From Ectocarpus siliculosus (taxonomy: Eukaryota; Sar; Phaeophyceae; Ectocarpales; Ectocarpaceae), in NCBI GenBank assembly GCA_000310025.1, contig FN648615.1, forward strand, positions 1-25,425: a DNA stretch of 25,425 bases. Reading direction: 5' to 3'. The first letter of the stretch is position 1. Each line of letters starts with the position of its first letter. The notes beneath the pieces are model-generated. The model searched no databases. It was given only the letters and a program-made list of their open reading frames with translations, and had not been told where the DNA came from. Below, one piece after another: positions 10,301 to 20,007 of this stretch. The position numbers were made by a program, and so were the translations under genes.

Positions 10301-10629
10301 TAACTTTCTACTGGGATCGTCATGGTTCTTGCCCGCAGGCTGTCAGAAATCACCATATACAAGATGCGAATATATACCATATCCGTTCGCTTTTCGGATG
10401 GGCAGCGAGGGAATATGGCTCCGGCCAACGAAGTGCTGACTCCATACGGCACGACGAGGCACGGACACCCAACACAGCAGAAGTCTGTAATCCAACACCC
10501 TTAGGATCTGTTTTCTTCGCGGGGGGGTTATGACCTAGATGACAAGTCATCCCGGTGCCTCATCACTATCCACAAAATCGACTCAAGGAGTAAATCTCCT
10601 GTTCAGGGTGGACCCGGCAGGAGTCGGAA

Positions 10630-11770
10630 GATGGGTTTAGCTTAAGTCGCCTACCGCCACCGCTGCATCTGGCACCTGGGTGAGTTGTGGGATGAGCGAA
10701 CCCATGATCCATTTCGATATTCGCTCAAGATGGGGAGACGATTCAAGGCGTGGGTGCCCTACCGACGTGCACATTGGCGAGCCGTTGCCAACACTAACGG
10801 TACTACGATTTTCCGCGGACTCGATCACGTTGGGAGTATTTGCCCTTGCTGAGAAGGCCGCACACCAACAACCTTGTACGCGCCCACCACATACAACACA
10901 AGCACATTACGAGGCCATGAAGCAAGGCCTATCTTATGTAGTCGCCTCCTATCCACTAAGGGAGGTGTTGGGGGATGGCGATGACAGCGGACTTGCTTGG
11001 GTCGGTCGAGGCTACTGCTGTGACCGGACACCTTACGCGAAGCACGACAAATTTGATCAAACATAGATAATTGTTCATGGCCACATCAACGTTGTTCGTC
11101 GATATCATATTTTCACGTTACCTTCGCATTCATAGTCGGAGTTGCACACGAGATCATCTTCGCAGTCGCATCCATCATGGCTGAAGCAACTTTCGCCGAC
11201 GCCTCTAAAGCTTTTGTCTACAAAGGCACGGAACGTGAGCCAGAACCACAGAGGTCAATATGAGACGTGGGGTTATGGAGACTTGCACGACCGCCCAGCG
11301 CAGAACAATCGATCGAAGGGAATCGACTCAAGGGGTGACTGTCTACCCCTTGGGAACCTAGCTCTTGGACACTTCATCGTGGAACAACAGGGATGGTTTT
11401 GAACTTCTCAAAGCGTTACGGCAGTATTCAGTCAGCGTAATGAGAACGTCCAGAAATGAAGCAGCCTGTTCAACTAAGTGGCGAAGAACTTTTCTAGGCC
11501 GGACAACCCATGCGCTACTACCGTGGTCTACATGTGCGTGATCTCCGACGTGCGTATCACGAGGCAGGGTGTAACATATGTAGCTCGCGCCGCGTTCTCT
11601 CCACGTTCTCTACGCATTCCGGTAGATAAAGTGAAACACTTGGCCCTCGGGCTTCCCAAGTGTCGACGTGTACTTACAGATGCAAACGAACGGTTCTGGA
11701 CGCGTCGAGCAGCACCGCGAGTTACAGTTTGTGTCCTGGGTACACGCTGTACGGTTTCAGGCAAGCACAA
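10630..11770. repeat. Right arm of the old segmental duplication
   Basis: This is the partner of about 7490-8600 in the same orientation. It holds exons 2-4 of the better-preserved ten-cysteine gene. Conservation peaks over the codons for GCDCEDDL and the following VCNSD, where the two copies differ by a single base, and drops in the introns. Confidence 0.8.
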
Positions 11771-12428
11771 AAGGAGGGCAGGCAAAGGCAGCGGGGCGTT
11801 GTACTCGGAAAATATGCTGGGCAATGAGGTGGCCGACTGCGGCGTTGAGAATCGTTTCCATGTTCGAAACGAGCTTCACTTACATAATACGAAACCGACG
11901 ATACCGACGCTACAGGACAAGAACCGGAAAGAGCGGCACGTGGTCGCTGTCACAGAAGCACGCATTCCACGTTTCCAATATTACCTCCGATATCACTTAG
12001 ATTCGGTGATGGTCCCAACCTGCTTAGAACGGAAGTCACCAATAATGTACGAACGTTGTTTGTGGGCGATACTGACACAATAAGGGTGGAAGGGTGGCAG
12101 CTGATTCCAAGTATGATGCTCTTCCCACAATGGCGATGATACGACACATCAACCAAAACATACTTACTTTCAGCAAATCGGTGTTTTCTGTATAAGGCGA
12201 TGAGAGATTCCTGGGAATTGCAATGCCTTGTGCATGGAAGAGTGCATGGAACAGTGGAGAGAGCGATGGACAGTGGTGACAAATTTTCAGACGAAGCCTC
12301 GCTTCACTTCCACTTTGCTTTGCGACATTCTTACCATCCAAAATGTCCTGCGCCAAAGCCCATTTCGAAGAGACCAGCACGCATAGCACCACCGCCACAA
12401 ATACTGTGGGTGTCCTTGGCATTTGCAT
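10825..12428 (-). CDS. Secreted ten-cysteine protein, colipase/dickkopf-type cysteine order (4 exons)
   Basis: Proposed minus-strand exons: 12335-12428, 11678-11746, 11122-11217 and 10825-10955, all joined in phase 1 (94+69+96+131 = 390 nt, 129 aa plus stop). Exon 1 begins MQMPRTPTVFVAVVLCVLV and ends KWALAQDILD. This is a classic signal peptide with an A-L-A cleavage site, and the donor is GTAAGA. The second Met (12422) is an alternative start. Exon 2 (acceptor CCGTACAG, donor GTAAGT) encodes CTQDTNCNSRCC and a VCI end. Exon 3 (acceptor CCTTTGTAG, donor GTAACG) encodes GESCFSHDGCDCEDDL and VCNSDYEC. The mature cysteine order is C-x5-C-x3-CC-x8-C-x11-C-x5-C-x-C-x5-C-x5-C, the arrangement of colipase, dickkopf C-terminal and prokineticin-type folds. 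Exon 4 (acceptor CCTCCCTTAG) is least certain. An alternative acceptor CTTCTCAG near 10850 opens a different tail ending near 10637. Likely an extracellular small protein; ligand and role unknown. Confidence 0.65.
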
Positions 12429-12556
12429 CTAAGAGTCCTGCGAGGGTCAAAAATCATAGGAGGCAAGGGCAGATATATACATGTGGGTCGCATGAAATCC
12501 GTGCCCAACAAAGACCGCACGACCCGGTAAAAGTTGCATACTGGTGCGGCCTCTGG

Positions 12557-12647
12557 GCGGAAGAAGAAAAGTTTCGGCCATTTTTCGTTCGCAGAAAAAA
12601 ATTATTCTCAATCAAACCTTTATTCTCAGTTATCGGGAGCGGCTGTT
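12557..12647. repeat. Dispersed repeat, copy 1
   Basis: It shares AAGAAAAG..., TTTTTCGTTCGC, GATTCTC/TATTCTC and then TTATCGGGAGCGGCTGTT with 15266-15342, in the same orientation. Relative to the other copy it has about 15 extra bases in the middle. Confidence 0.7.
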
Positions 12648-12834
12648 GTGTTTTCCGTTATTACAGCGCAAGCCAACAAGCTGCATATCCAAAAAATTGA
12701 TTCCGATATCCATCGTCCGGCCAGTCATGCGTCGTCATCACTCACAGTCGCGATTGATTACAGCTCAAATGTGCTGCCGCTCAGATTAGCTTCGTTCACA
12801 AAGGTTTCGTGTTCACTTCAGGACACTTTGATCA

Positions 12835-12859
12835 CTGACAGCTAGCTGCGAGCTGTCAG
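12835..12859. other. Perfect 9-bp hairpin
   Basis: Arms CTGACAGCT (12835-12843) and AGCTGTCAG (12851-12859) are separated by 7 bases. There is no following T-run, and nothing ties it to a transcript. Confidence 0.6.
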
Positions 12860-14189
12860 TAGGAGGAACCGTCTCGTCAACGCGCGGGGAATCGGAACCA
12901 ATGGCAGTTATTCCGTCGGTTCCACTAACTATTAACACCCCGACAGCCGGGTAAAATTATGTCTATCGGGAACCTTCCGAGCACTTATGGGTAATGTCCC
13001 AGTGGCCCTCATATAGGGACGTACGTGTACTCCAGACACTTATTATTATGCCTTGCGTCACAAGTGCCCATCATCGCACAAATTACAACCGGTGCGCACG
13101 GCCGTCCAGAACAAACGGTAGAAGAAGACGGAAAATTGGACATGCCACAAAGGGCGCTCCGCTGCGTATCTCTTCGAGGTCACCGCCGCTGCGCGCGTAG
13201 GCTGTGTATGTATGCGAATCTCATGTATCGAAAAAAAAAGTACCTAACAAGTATGTATGCCCCCAAACATTTCTCTTTCGTGTCGAATGAGCCCCGTTAG
13301 CACCCGCTCGGCCCCAGTCACGAGCTAATAAGCAAAGGTATCGTTGTCTTCCTCTTTGTCGTTCACCACCACAACAACACTCGTTTCCTCGTCTTCACCC
13401 AAACTGCACACGTCCCACCACAGACCCCGGCACACAACAGACCGTACGGGGAGCAAGACTCACGCTCTGGGGACGGGGCCCTGCAGTCTCAAAATCACCG
13501 ATACCCAAAAAACCAGAGGCCCCGCAGAACGAATCTATATAGATCGAGTACACCGCTAGAGTAAGCGCGGAATCGAAATAGTGGAGCGATGTTCTGAGCA
13601 AGGTGCGATCTCTCATGCTGCTCAGGACTTTCCGAATGTTCTGTGCGTGGCAATCATCCAGCCCTGTACAAGCGTCGAGAGCCCAAACGGTCATGAAACA
13701 GCAGTCCAGCCTAACCGAGCATATTTTTAAACAGAAAGTTGAAAGAGTGGACAGAGACCTCTCCAAGTCATCGAAGTTATGGGAGTGAAAATGGACACAA
13801 TGTTGCCAGCTCTCGGGAAGCCAAACGACAAGAAGCTATCCAAGGTGACTCTAATAAAAATAATGCTTTGCGCATACCGCACGACCACCAAGTTATAATG
13901 CTTTTTTCCCGCTCATATGCACAATCTCCCACACTACTGATAGTAGTCCATGGGACACATGAAATTCTATCGCTCTACCTACTTGGGTCACCACGTCACC
14001 TTGCGGCAGCGATTCCGCCGCATTTGGGTGTTGCTGAACTTCGGTGTTGCAAAATTTCGTTAAAACGACGCAAGCCCTTTTTGGCCAAAAACCCAAATTG
14101 GTTGATCCAATTTAGGTATTCAATTTCGGTGACAAAAGAAAACGTAATACACGGCCTAAAAGTGTGTGGACGCGGGGAAATTTCACTCA

Positions 14190-14319
14190 GGGGGCACCGT
14201 GGCGTAAAATGGGGGGCACCGTGGTGATTTAGGGGGCTCCGCAGTGGAAAATGGGGGGCACCGAGGTAATTTAGGGGGATCCGCGGAGGAAAATAGGGGG
14301 TACCATGGTGAGGGGTTCC
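14190..14319. repeat. G-rich minisatellite, ~22-bp units
   Basis: About six units alternate between GGGGGGCACCG.GGT.ATTTAG and GGGGG.TCCGC.G.GGAAAAT forms, ending at AGGGGTTCC. Every unit carries a run of 4-6 G, so the + strand could form G-quadruplexes. The minus-strand frame 13996-14361 reads as a repetitive H/P/L-rich peptide (RSPLNHHGAPHF and similar), which is the repeat translated. Confidence 0.85.
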
Positions 14320-14518
14320 TCTTCCGTGGATCATTTTGCCCAAAATGTTGCATTTTCCCAAAATGAAAAAATCTCCGCAGTTAGTTATCGACGTAGCTCG
14401 ACGAGACGATCACGCACATCATAGTTGTTTCGCGCTTCACATATTTATCTTTAAAAGTCGCACAAACCGTGAATGGACAAATTATTGTGCATGGACCGTA
14501 TGGTGTCACAAGAATCAC

Positions 14519-14620
14519 AGGCCAGAGAAAGACAGAGAGATAGAGAGCTAGCATCAGACTGAGACCGACAAGCAGACACAGACAAACACAGAGCGAGAGC
14601 GGGAGCAGAAGCTGGGTGCA
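14519..14620. repeat. GA/CA-rich low-complexity tract
   Basis: The + strand is nearly free of T and consists of GAGA, CAGA and GACA steps (for example AGAAAGACAGAGAGATAGAG). It creates an apparently open minus frame rich in S, V, C and L that should not be called as a gene. Confidence 0.75.
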
Positions 14621-15265
14621 AAACCAGAGCGTTTGGGAGGCTGTGCATCAGCCCTTTTTTTTGGTTTGCTGATGGGCCTGATGTGGCCTCTTCGCTTTTG
14701 GTTCTCCGTCTCTCTACTTGTACCTTCTTCAGGTCTTCTTGCCTGCACGCAGGCAAACTTCAGCCAAGTTTCACGTGGGTGCCATGCACTCCCAACCATC
14801 GTTCGTATGTATCGGAAAACCCGACCTGAATTAAATTCGGCTACACAAACTGCAAGATAAATAATTATGATTTCCGGGCACGCACGTGCGCGCAATATGT
14901 AACGCTGCTGCTTCCTTAAGGACAGAGGGGGCAAGCACATATGATTTGTTCATTTTTCGTGCTTCGGCATTTCTTTCTCTCGCAACAGTGAGTCTTTTCT
15001 CGCGCTTCCTTCTCCGGGGCACGCAGGAGGCTCGTCGGCACATATATTATATGTAGGCAGACACATACTACCCACATCAATATTATCAGTGTGAGGGTCA
15101 CTTTTCCTGTCATAAGCGTTGCACAGAAAATATCCCAACAACCCATCATGCAGCAACACCAACAGCATCCATCAATCCATCTATCTTGCGGGCGTTGCGG
15201 CGGCTATCCCGACGCGGAGTGAAATTTTGTTTTTCGACTGGCCTGACTTGTTTGTTGTATGTTCG
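14621..15265. other. No recognised gene
   Basis: Short overlapping frames exist on both strands. One + frame (14633-14860) opens with a hydrophobic stretch (SALFFGLLMGLMWPLRFWF) that looks membrane-like but begins at TTG. A 7-bp palindrome ACATATA/TATATGT lies near 15041-15055. Nothing here supports a gene. Confidence 0.4.
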
Positions 15266-15342
15266 CGTAAGAAAAGAAACGTTCTGGCCGCTTTTCGTTC
15301 GCCGAGGATGAAAACGATTCTCAATTATCGGGAGCGGCTGTT
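15266..15342. repeat. Dispersed repeat, copy 2
   Basis: Partner of 12557-12647. The most conserved part is TTATCGGGAGCGGCTGTT at the right end, preceded by CTTTTCGTTCGC. The copies are about 2.7 kb apart; neither has visible target duplications. Confidence 0.7.
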
Positions 15343-15372
15343 ACACGTAGACAAGTGGTTGCCGGCCCTTAC

Positions 15373-15604
15373 TCCTCTGAGGAAAAAATATCCTTTAGAT
15401 AGAGGGTTCAAAATCCTCCAGAGGATATTGTAGACCTTCTGGAAGATTTATGCACGATATACTCCGAGGGAAAAACTATTTAAAGAAATCTCGGCGGACA
15501 GACAAAGTCTTCCCTTCCGAGAATACAAGGAAAGTTTCCCTCCAAGGGGAACGATTCGGCATCCTCTATGTAGCAATTCAAGACAAAACGTTGCCTTAGA
15601 GGAT
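15373..15604. repeat. Cluster 1 of short TCCTC(N)GAGGA palindromes
   Basis: Palindromic or near-palindromic copies occur at 15373-15383 (TCCTCTGAGGA), 15414-15425 (TCCTCCAGAGGA), 15435-15445 (CCTTCTGGAAG), 15462-15470, about 15514-15522, 15538-15550 and 15591-15604. Mean spacing is about 35 bp. The same motif type returns at 16598-16745 and at 24057-24070. Confidence 0.6.
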
Positions 15605-15934
15605 ATGAGCAAACATCGGTCGGTGCAGTTGCTCTTGTGGTGGACTTGTTGTCGTATCATGCGACGTTTGCCTGGCTCGGGACCGTTGGCTTCGTAGGGT
15701 CTTGCTAGAGCATTAAGTTCTGAAATAAATATAGCGCTGCCCCCGTGCGGCTAGGGGCACGATCGCGAATCGAGGGCTCAAGTGGGATTCCTTTGACAGA
15801 CTGGAGGAGCGAAGGTTTCAGGTTCAGGCGGACATTGCAGTACATGAAATTCAGAGAGAGGAACACTGAAGGCGAAAGAGTACAAGCGATGCAATCAAAA
15901 TATCGTAGAGGATTCGCGACGTAAGTGTTGGAAC

Positions 15935-16348
15935 TCACGGACGGCAGCAGCAACGAGTCAGCCGGGAGATCCGAAATGTACGGGGTACAAAACATTTTCG
16001 ACTTCTGCCGTACGTAGTTGTCCAGAAAATGACCTCGATGTGGGTGTTGTAGAATGGTGTACCAGTTGGGGCTTGGTCAGTTTCACTTCGGGACTTGTAC
16101 GTTTGCAGTCGGCCGGTATTATTTGCGGGGAGTGAGACGGGTTTGAAAGAGTTAACGCCGTGCCTCGTAGTTAATGTGGCTGGCGAGACGACGGGCGCTC
16201 CGTGTGTCTCACTCCCGAACGTGTCTCCTAGAAACCGAAGAACAATGATGAAGAAGCAATTCGAGAAAAAACAACGATAAACGGGAAGTTTGTTCGTCGA
16301 ACAGACAGAATGACGTTGATGGTGGAAAGTTTCGGATTGTAGCTTCAT
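15935..16348 (-). CDS. Unrecognised ATG-initiated open frame, 137 aa
   Basis: A minus-strand frame begins with a true ATG at 16348 (MKLQSETFHHQRHSVC) and runs 137 codons. It has one hydrophobic patch (residues about 27-40, FFSNCFFIIVLRFL) that could be a membrane segment or chance, and ends in a CCCRP tail. I recognise no family, and codon use and splice sites give no support. The overlapping frame at 15705-15995 (-) is an equally plausible reading. Included because it is among the few longer ATG frames in an otherwise empty 3-kb stretch; chance is the likeliest explanation. Confidence 0.15.
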   Translation of the reverse strand: MKLQSETFHHQRHSVCSTNKLPVYRCFFSNCFFIIVLRFLGDTFGSETHGAPVVSPATLTTRHGVNSFKPVSLPANNTGRLQTYKSRSETDQAPTGTPFYNTHIEVIFWTTTYGRSRKCFVPRTFRISRLTRCCCRP

Positions 16349-16597
16349 TAATTGTTCGGAAACTTGTGGTCGCGAGGGGAAGAAATTCGAACCCCCTTCC
16401 CTGTCATTCCTTCATTCCTTTGAGAAGAGAGCGCAAACTGGTGTAGCATGTCGAGTAACGAGCCGAAGCTGCAGAGCGCTCGAAGAGAAGGAAGGACAGC
16501 AGTGGCTACATAAAGCAGGAAGCGGCAGTAGTATAGCAAAAATCCTGGACTCCCGTCCCTTTTTTTTCGAAGGTGGGGGAATACATGTATGTCTCAT

Positions 16598-16745
16598 TCC
16601 TCGGAGGATAGACAAATTGTGTCCTCCGAGGAAGTTAAAGGAATATTCGCTCAGAGTGAGAAGATTCGGCATCCTCCAGCCAGTGCATTTTACATAATAA
16701 TAAGAATGGGTTGCTCTAGAGGGAAAATATCATAAAGTTCTTCGG
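16598..16745. repeat. Cluster 2 of short palindromes with an inverted pair
   Basis: TCCTCGGAGGA (16598-16608) and TCCTCCGAGGA (16622-16632) are exact reverse complements, 13 bases apart, and each is itself nearly palindromic. GATTCGGCATCCTC at 16663-16676 also occurs at 15553-15566 in cluster 1, and CTCTAGAGGG follows near 16714. Clusters 1 and 2 are therefore related, about 1.1 kb apart. Confidence 0.65.
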
Positions 16746-16974
16746 AAGGCAATACTTCTCGTGGACAGTTATTCAGGTATCGATCTCCAGGTACATGTCC
16801 CACACCAAACGTGGATGAGATTTAAACCAAGAGGAGCGGCCGACAGCGCTCAATACCACTCGACAGCCATGTGGCCATCGGTGAGGTTTGGTGGTGCCTG
16901 CCCTCGATTTCAACTTTGTCGGCCTACCCCAAACGCAAGATGACATCTATCTGTCGAGGGAACCTGCAAGAGAT

Positions 16975-17105
16975 CGGTCACTCCTAACAAGTCGTCTTCC
17001 TTCTTCTTCTTCTTCCTAGCTTCCTCGCAAACATTCACCGTCATCCATCTCGGTGTGGCCGCCCGTCCAATTGGGTGGCGGGGGGGTAATCCTTAACCTT
17101 AGTTT
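16975..17105 (-). repeat. Dispersed repeat R, copy 1 (inverted)
   Basis: On the minus strand it begins ACTAAGGTTAAGGATTACCC, continues with GGGCGGCCACACCGAGATGG and ATGACGGTGA, and ends with a purine-rich AAGAAGAAGGAAG tail and GTTAGGAGT. The same order occurs on the + strand at 19112. It lies just left of the C-type-lectin-like relic. Confidence 0.8.
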
Positions 17106-17137
17106 ATTGTAATGTTTGCACTTTTGACCGCGGGTAA

Positions 17138-17160
17138 ACCGCCAGCTTACTGTTGGCGGT
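17138..17160. other. Hairpin ACCGCCA/TGGCGGT
   Basis: Seven-base arms are separated by 9 bases, with an outer GACC (17126) and GGTC (17162) pair that can extend the stem across an asymmetric bulge. No function is evident. Confidence 0.45.
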
Positions 17161-17440
17161 ATGGTCTTGTGGCCCCCGGCATTTCGTTCGACCGGCCAAA
17201 GAAAACATGATAAACGTATAAATCAACACACAAAGACACCAGCGACACAAAACAGACGCTATTTGGTATGCACTACTGTGGTGTCATTGCACATGATGTG
17301 TGTGTGTGGGCAAGTTTGACTCATAGTCTATGTAAGTAAACCAGGGGGTACGTGCATTCTTAACGCCCGAACTGAACACGGTCCACCATCGACGATACGC
17401 TGCAGGACCATTCTTCTTCTGGTTCCCACCACCGTGACAG

Positions 17441-17736
17441 ACAGCGGCGGTGGACAATCCGCAGGAGGTTGCGATCCTTGGCATGACAGGGAGCCTGGGG
17501 GGAGCGAACTACTGGGTAGGACTGCACGAGCTAGAGAACAAAATCCTTGAGCGTCTTGGAAATTAAGCCCTGTGGACCAAGCACACGTGAGGCTTGTGCT
17601 GCCAGCAGGTCAACTATGAAGGCGACATGGTGGATGTGCGTTCCGCAGTTGCCGACGGACTGACAGCATTGCGTTTCAGGAAGTGTGCCGTGTACAACTG
17701 CACCCTAGATATCCTCGGTCTTGGCAGGCTTGACCG
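17441..17736 (+). pseudogene. C-type-lectin-like domain fragment, broken by two in-frame stops
   Basis: A strong acceptor (TTCTTCTTCTGGTTCCCACC, then ACCGTGACAG) precedes 17441. The frame reads TAAVDNPQEVAILGMTGSLG, GANYWVGLHELENKILERLGN (split here to stay short), then TAA (17564) and TGA (17588). In the same frame it continues CCQQVNYEGDMVDVRSAVAD, LTALRFRKCAVYNC and LGLGRLDR to a GTGAGA donor at 17737. The run of L/A-x-V-D-N-x-x-E, then GGxNYWVGL, is the central signature of C-type-lectin-like domains. The first conserved cysteines, the WND/carbohydrate-contact region and the last cysteine pair are not visible. Either this is a pseudogene, or 17560-17605 is a short intron (an acceptor GCTGCCAG sits at about 17609) whose donor I could not place. 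A following + exon from about 17796 fits the phase but matches nothing. Confidence 0.5.
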
Positions 17737-17739
17737 GTG

Positions 17740-19111
17740 AGAATACAGTAGACATAATGGATGCACCTACGGTACAGTACCACCTTTCTCGATGGAATAG
17801 TGTCGATCACACAACACGCAGATGGACCTACTGCTGTTGTGCTTGGCCCAAAGGCAAGCCGCCCACAGAGCTAGTCACGCACAGCGCAAGAAACACCGGC
17901 ACACATGCCTGGTGGCGTACTCTGACTGCTACCAGCCTGAACAGCGTACGGGTGCTTTGTGGCACAGGCGGAGTGAAATCAAAGATCGCGGGGGTTGGAC
18001 ACCACAGACTGGTTGGTTGAGTCGGGTTCGTGATGGAGTTGTTCAGCCAATTTTTTAACAACGTCTCCGAACGCTGTTCGGAGGAGCTGCAGGCAGACGT
18101 CTCGGGTACATGTCGCACGGCTGCGGGGGACAACGACTGACTCCCACTGCGCCGGTTGAGGTTGGTACCCTTTCTTCCAGAGTTTTACGTACACACGCAT
18201 ACACCCACACCTGTCTTTTGTCTTTGATCCGGGGAATAGGTTAGTCTCCCCCATGCCGCTCCCTCACGGGGTCCCATTTATGGCATTTCGAAGTGTTTGG
18301 CGTTTTCAGCCGCACTAAGACTGACGTCTTTTAATTTGTCAGCCGGATAGCGCGGTCGATGCTATTGATAAAGAATACACTCACACCACACCGCCGAACA
18401 TGCCATTGACCCGAAATCAGGTACTGCGCATTCCATGCACCACTGCGAGAACACCGATGTGCCATCACCACATCGGAATACCCTAACGATAGAGAAGACG
18501 GGCGGCTCACCTGCTCCGACCACCGACCGTGGGAAGCCCAATGGAGGCGTTGGGGCGGGAGAGGGGGCTGGCACGTACAGAGCCGCGCTCGGAATGCGGG
18601 AGATGCGAATGAGGTGCGCATGGAAGAACGAAACTGACTGAAAAACACGATGACGCATGCATGTAGGACTGAAAGACCGTTTCATGTACTTGCCGCTGAG
18701 GTTCGATTTGTTTCAAGCCGTCTACAAGTACACGTCTCCTCAATGGTAGACAGTAAAACTATCCAATTTCGAATCCGTTTGTCAACATGTTGTACATATA
18801 CTGGGGGCGGTCGTGTCGTGACAGGAAAGTTTCTTCGTCGAGTAGAAAGAACAAACTGGGCTTTATTATAGTTGTAACGGTCGAATACTATGTAGATTAA
18901 GCTGAATTTTTCTGTCGGAATTCCTGGGGTCACGAGTGTGAAAAATAATAGTCTTCGCTACCATTTCGTGACACGCGGGATTCTAGCAGAAGGAAAGACA
19001 GGACACGCGGCCGCGGGCATTGGACGAGAAGACCGGGACGTAACCCAAGTCGAGAGGGATGGGATTTATCGTCCTTGCTGGGTCACCAGCAACATTTATA
19101 CCAGTAGGAAC
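17740..19111. other. No recognised gene
   Basis: This holds possible downstream sequence of the lectin-like relic (17796-18020 stays open in the phase left by the GTGAGA donor, but is low in recognisable content). After that there are only short, mutually overlapping frames. A CA-rich patch occurs near 18185-18210. Confidence 0.4.
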
Positions 19112-19330
19112 AACTAGGGTTAAGGATTGGCCCCCCGCCCCCCAATGGGGTGGGCGGCCACACCGGGATGGATGACGGTGAGGATTTGAGGGGAAGTAAG
19201 GAATAAAAAGGAGGAACACAAGACGTTAGGAGTAGCAAGATTGGACGGTGTATGGAGACGCAACGAAGACGCGAAGAGGTGAAGACGTTCGCGAAGAGCG
19301 AGAGGGCACAGGAGGGTGAAGCATCGGCCC
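19112..19330 (+). repeat. Dispersed repeat R, copy 2
   Basis: It begins CTAGGGTTAAGGATTGGCCC at 19114, then GGGCGGCCACACCGGGATGG, ATGACGGTGAGG, a purine-rich GGAATAAAAAGGAGG part and GACGTTAGGAGT. Copy 1 (inverted, 16975-17105) and copy 3 (24498) share this start. The purine-rich part continues to about 19330 and is also partly matched in copy 3 (GGACGGTGT, then GGAGA.GCAA). Confidence 0.8.
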
Positions 19331-19999
19331 CCGCGCCACCAGTGGGCTGGGGGGGCATACGGTGTGACAGATATCGAGTAGGTCTACTGCGAGAACGGCC
19401 GACGTGTGTGTGCTGCGCAGCTATGGACGATGCTTTCAATCATTTACTACAGTACGTACTCCGGGACCACCTCTCGACCATTTCATTTCGTGGGCAGACT
19501 AATATTCTAATCATGCAAGAAACTTCGTGTTCAAAGCATTTGTTGCCCATACAACCAAGACGCGCGTCACCATTGGCGTGACCAATCAATTCATATCCTT
19601 CACTCGGTGCGGCAATAGTCGATCCGTCTACTAATTAGTTCGTCTAAGCCATTGACGACGGCAGCGATTGCCACTCGATGAAGCATACTGCTGTTGGAAG
19701 AAGGAAAAAGAGGACTACATACAGTTCATAGAGTGATAACTTCGAGTACATAACACCGTACATTGTAGCCCACATGGTAAGGCCCCGAAAGAAGAGTAAG
19801 TATTTTGTGTGATGAATACGAACGAACAACGTAGGGAGCTCTGGACAAACGCTATGGACATGGGCCTGCGAAAACAAATGGAAAAAGAGGTAACAAACCC
19901 GGCCTCGGACTCGGGGTGGATCAGAGCTGGGCACGTCTGCCCGACACCTACACTACTCCATAGTGAACAATCCACAACCAACCATGGCAAGAACCACGT
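19331..19999. other. No recognised gene
   Basis: Only short overlapping frames are seen. The + frame 19809-20048 starts at a true ATG (MNTNEQRRELWTNAMDMGLR) but runs into the transposon end at 20008, so its C-terminal part is transposon sequence. Confidence 0.4.
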
Positions 20000-20007
20000 A
20001 TATAAAG
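20000..20007. repeat. Target-site duplication, left copy (ATATAAAG)
   Basis: This 8-bp sequence abuts the left terminal inverted repeat and is repeated exactly at 21428-21435. Eight-base duplications are the hallmark of hAT-superfamily insertion. Confidence 0.93.

Larger units (their letters stand above)
12429..14189. other. No recognised gene
   Basis: This is the sequence upstream of the ten-cysteine gene, so its promoter should lie just right of 12428, but no TATA box or other element stands out. It also holds a dispersed repeat (12557-12647) and a small hairpin (12835-12859). The longer open frames (13739-14227 + and 13395-13766 -) begin at TTG and match no family. Confidence 0.45.

Noticed and set aside
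11478-12083. 201-codon + frame opposite the ten-cysteine gene
   Set aside because: It begins at GTG, has no recognisable domain, and lies antisense to the splice-supported minus exon 2. The equivalent frame in the duplicated left copy is broken.
16370-16410. tRNA-like T-arm (GGGGGTTCGAATTTC, then CTCGCGACCA) on the minus strand
   Set aside because: It resembles the 3' half of a serine tRNA, but no matching 5' acceptor strand, D-arm or anticodon arm is present upstream. At most a tRNA-derived remnant.
17280-17325. Bacterial-type promoters or terminators near hairpins
   Set aside because: The window is eukaryotic in character (splice sites, telomere repeats, hAT element), so bacterial signals are not meaningful here.
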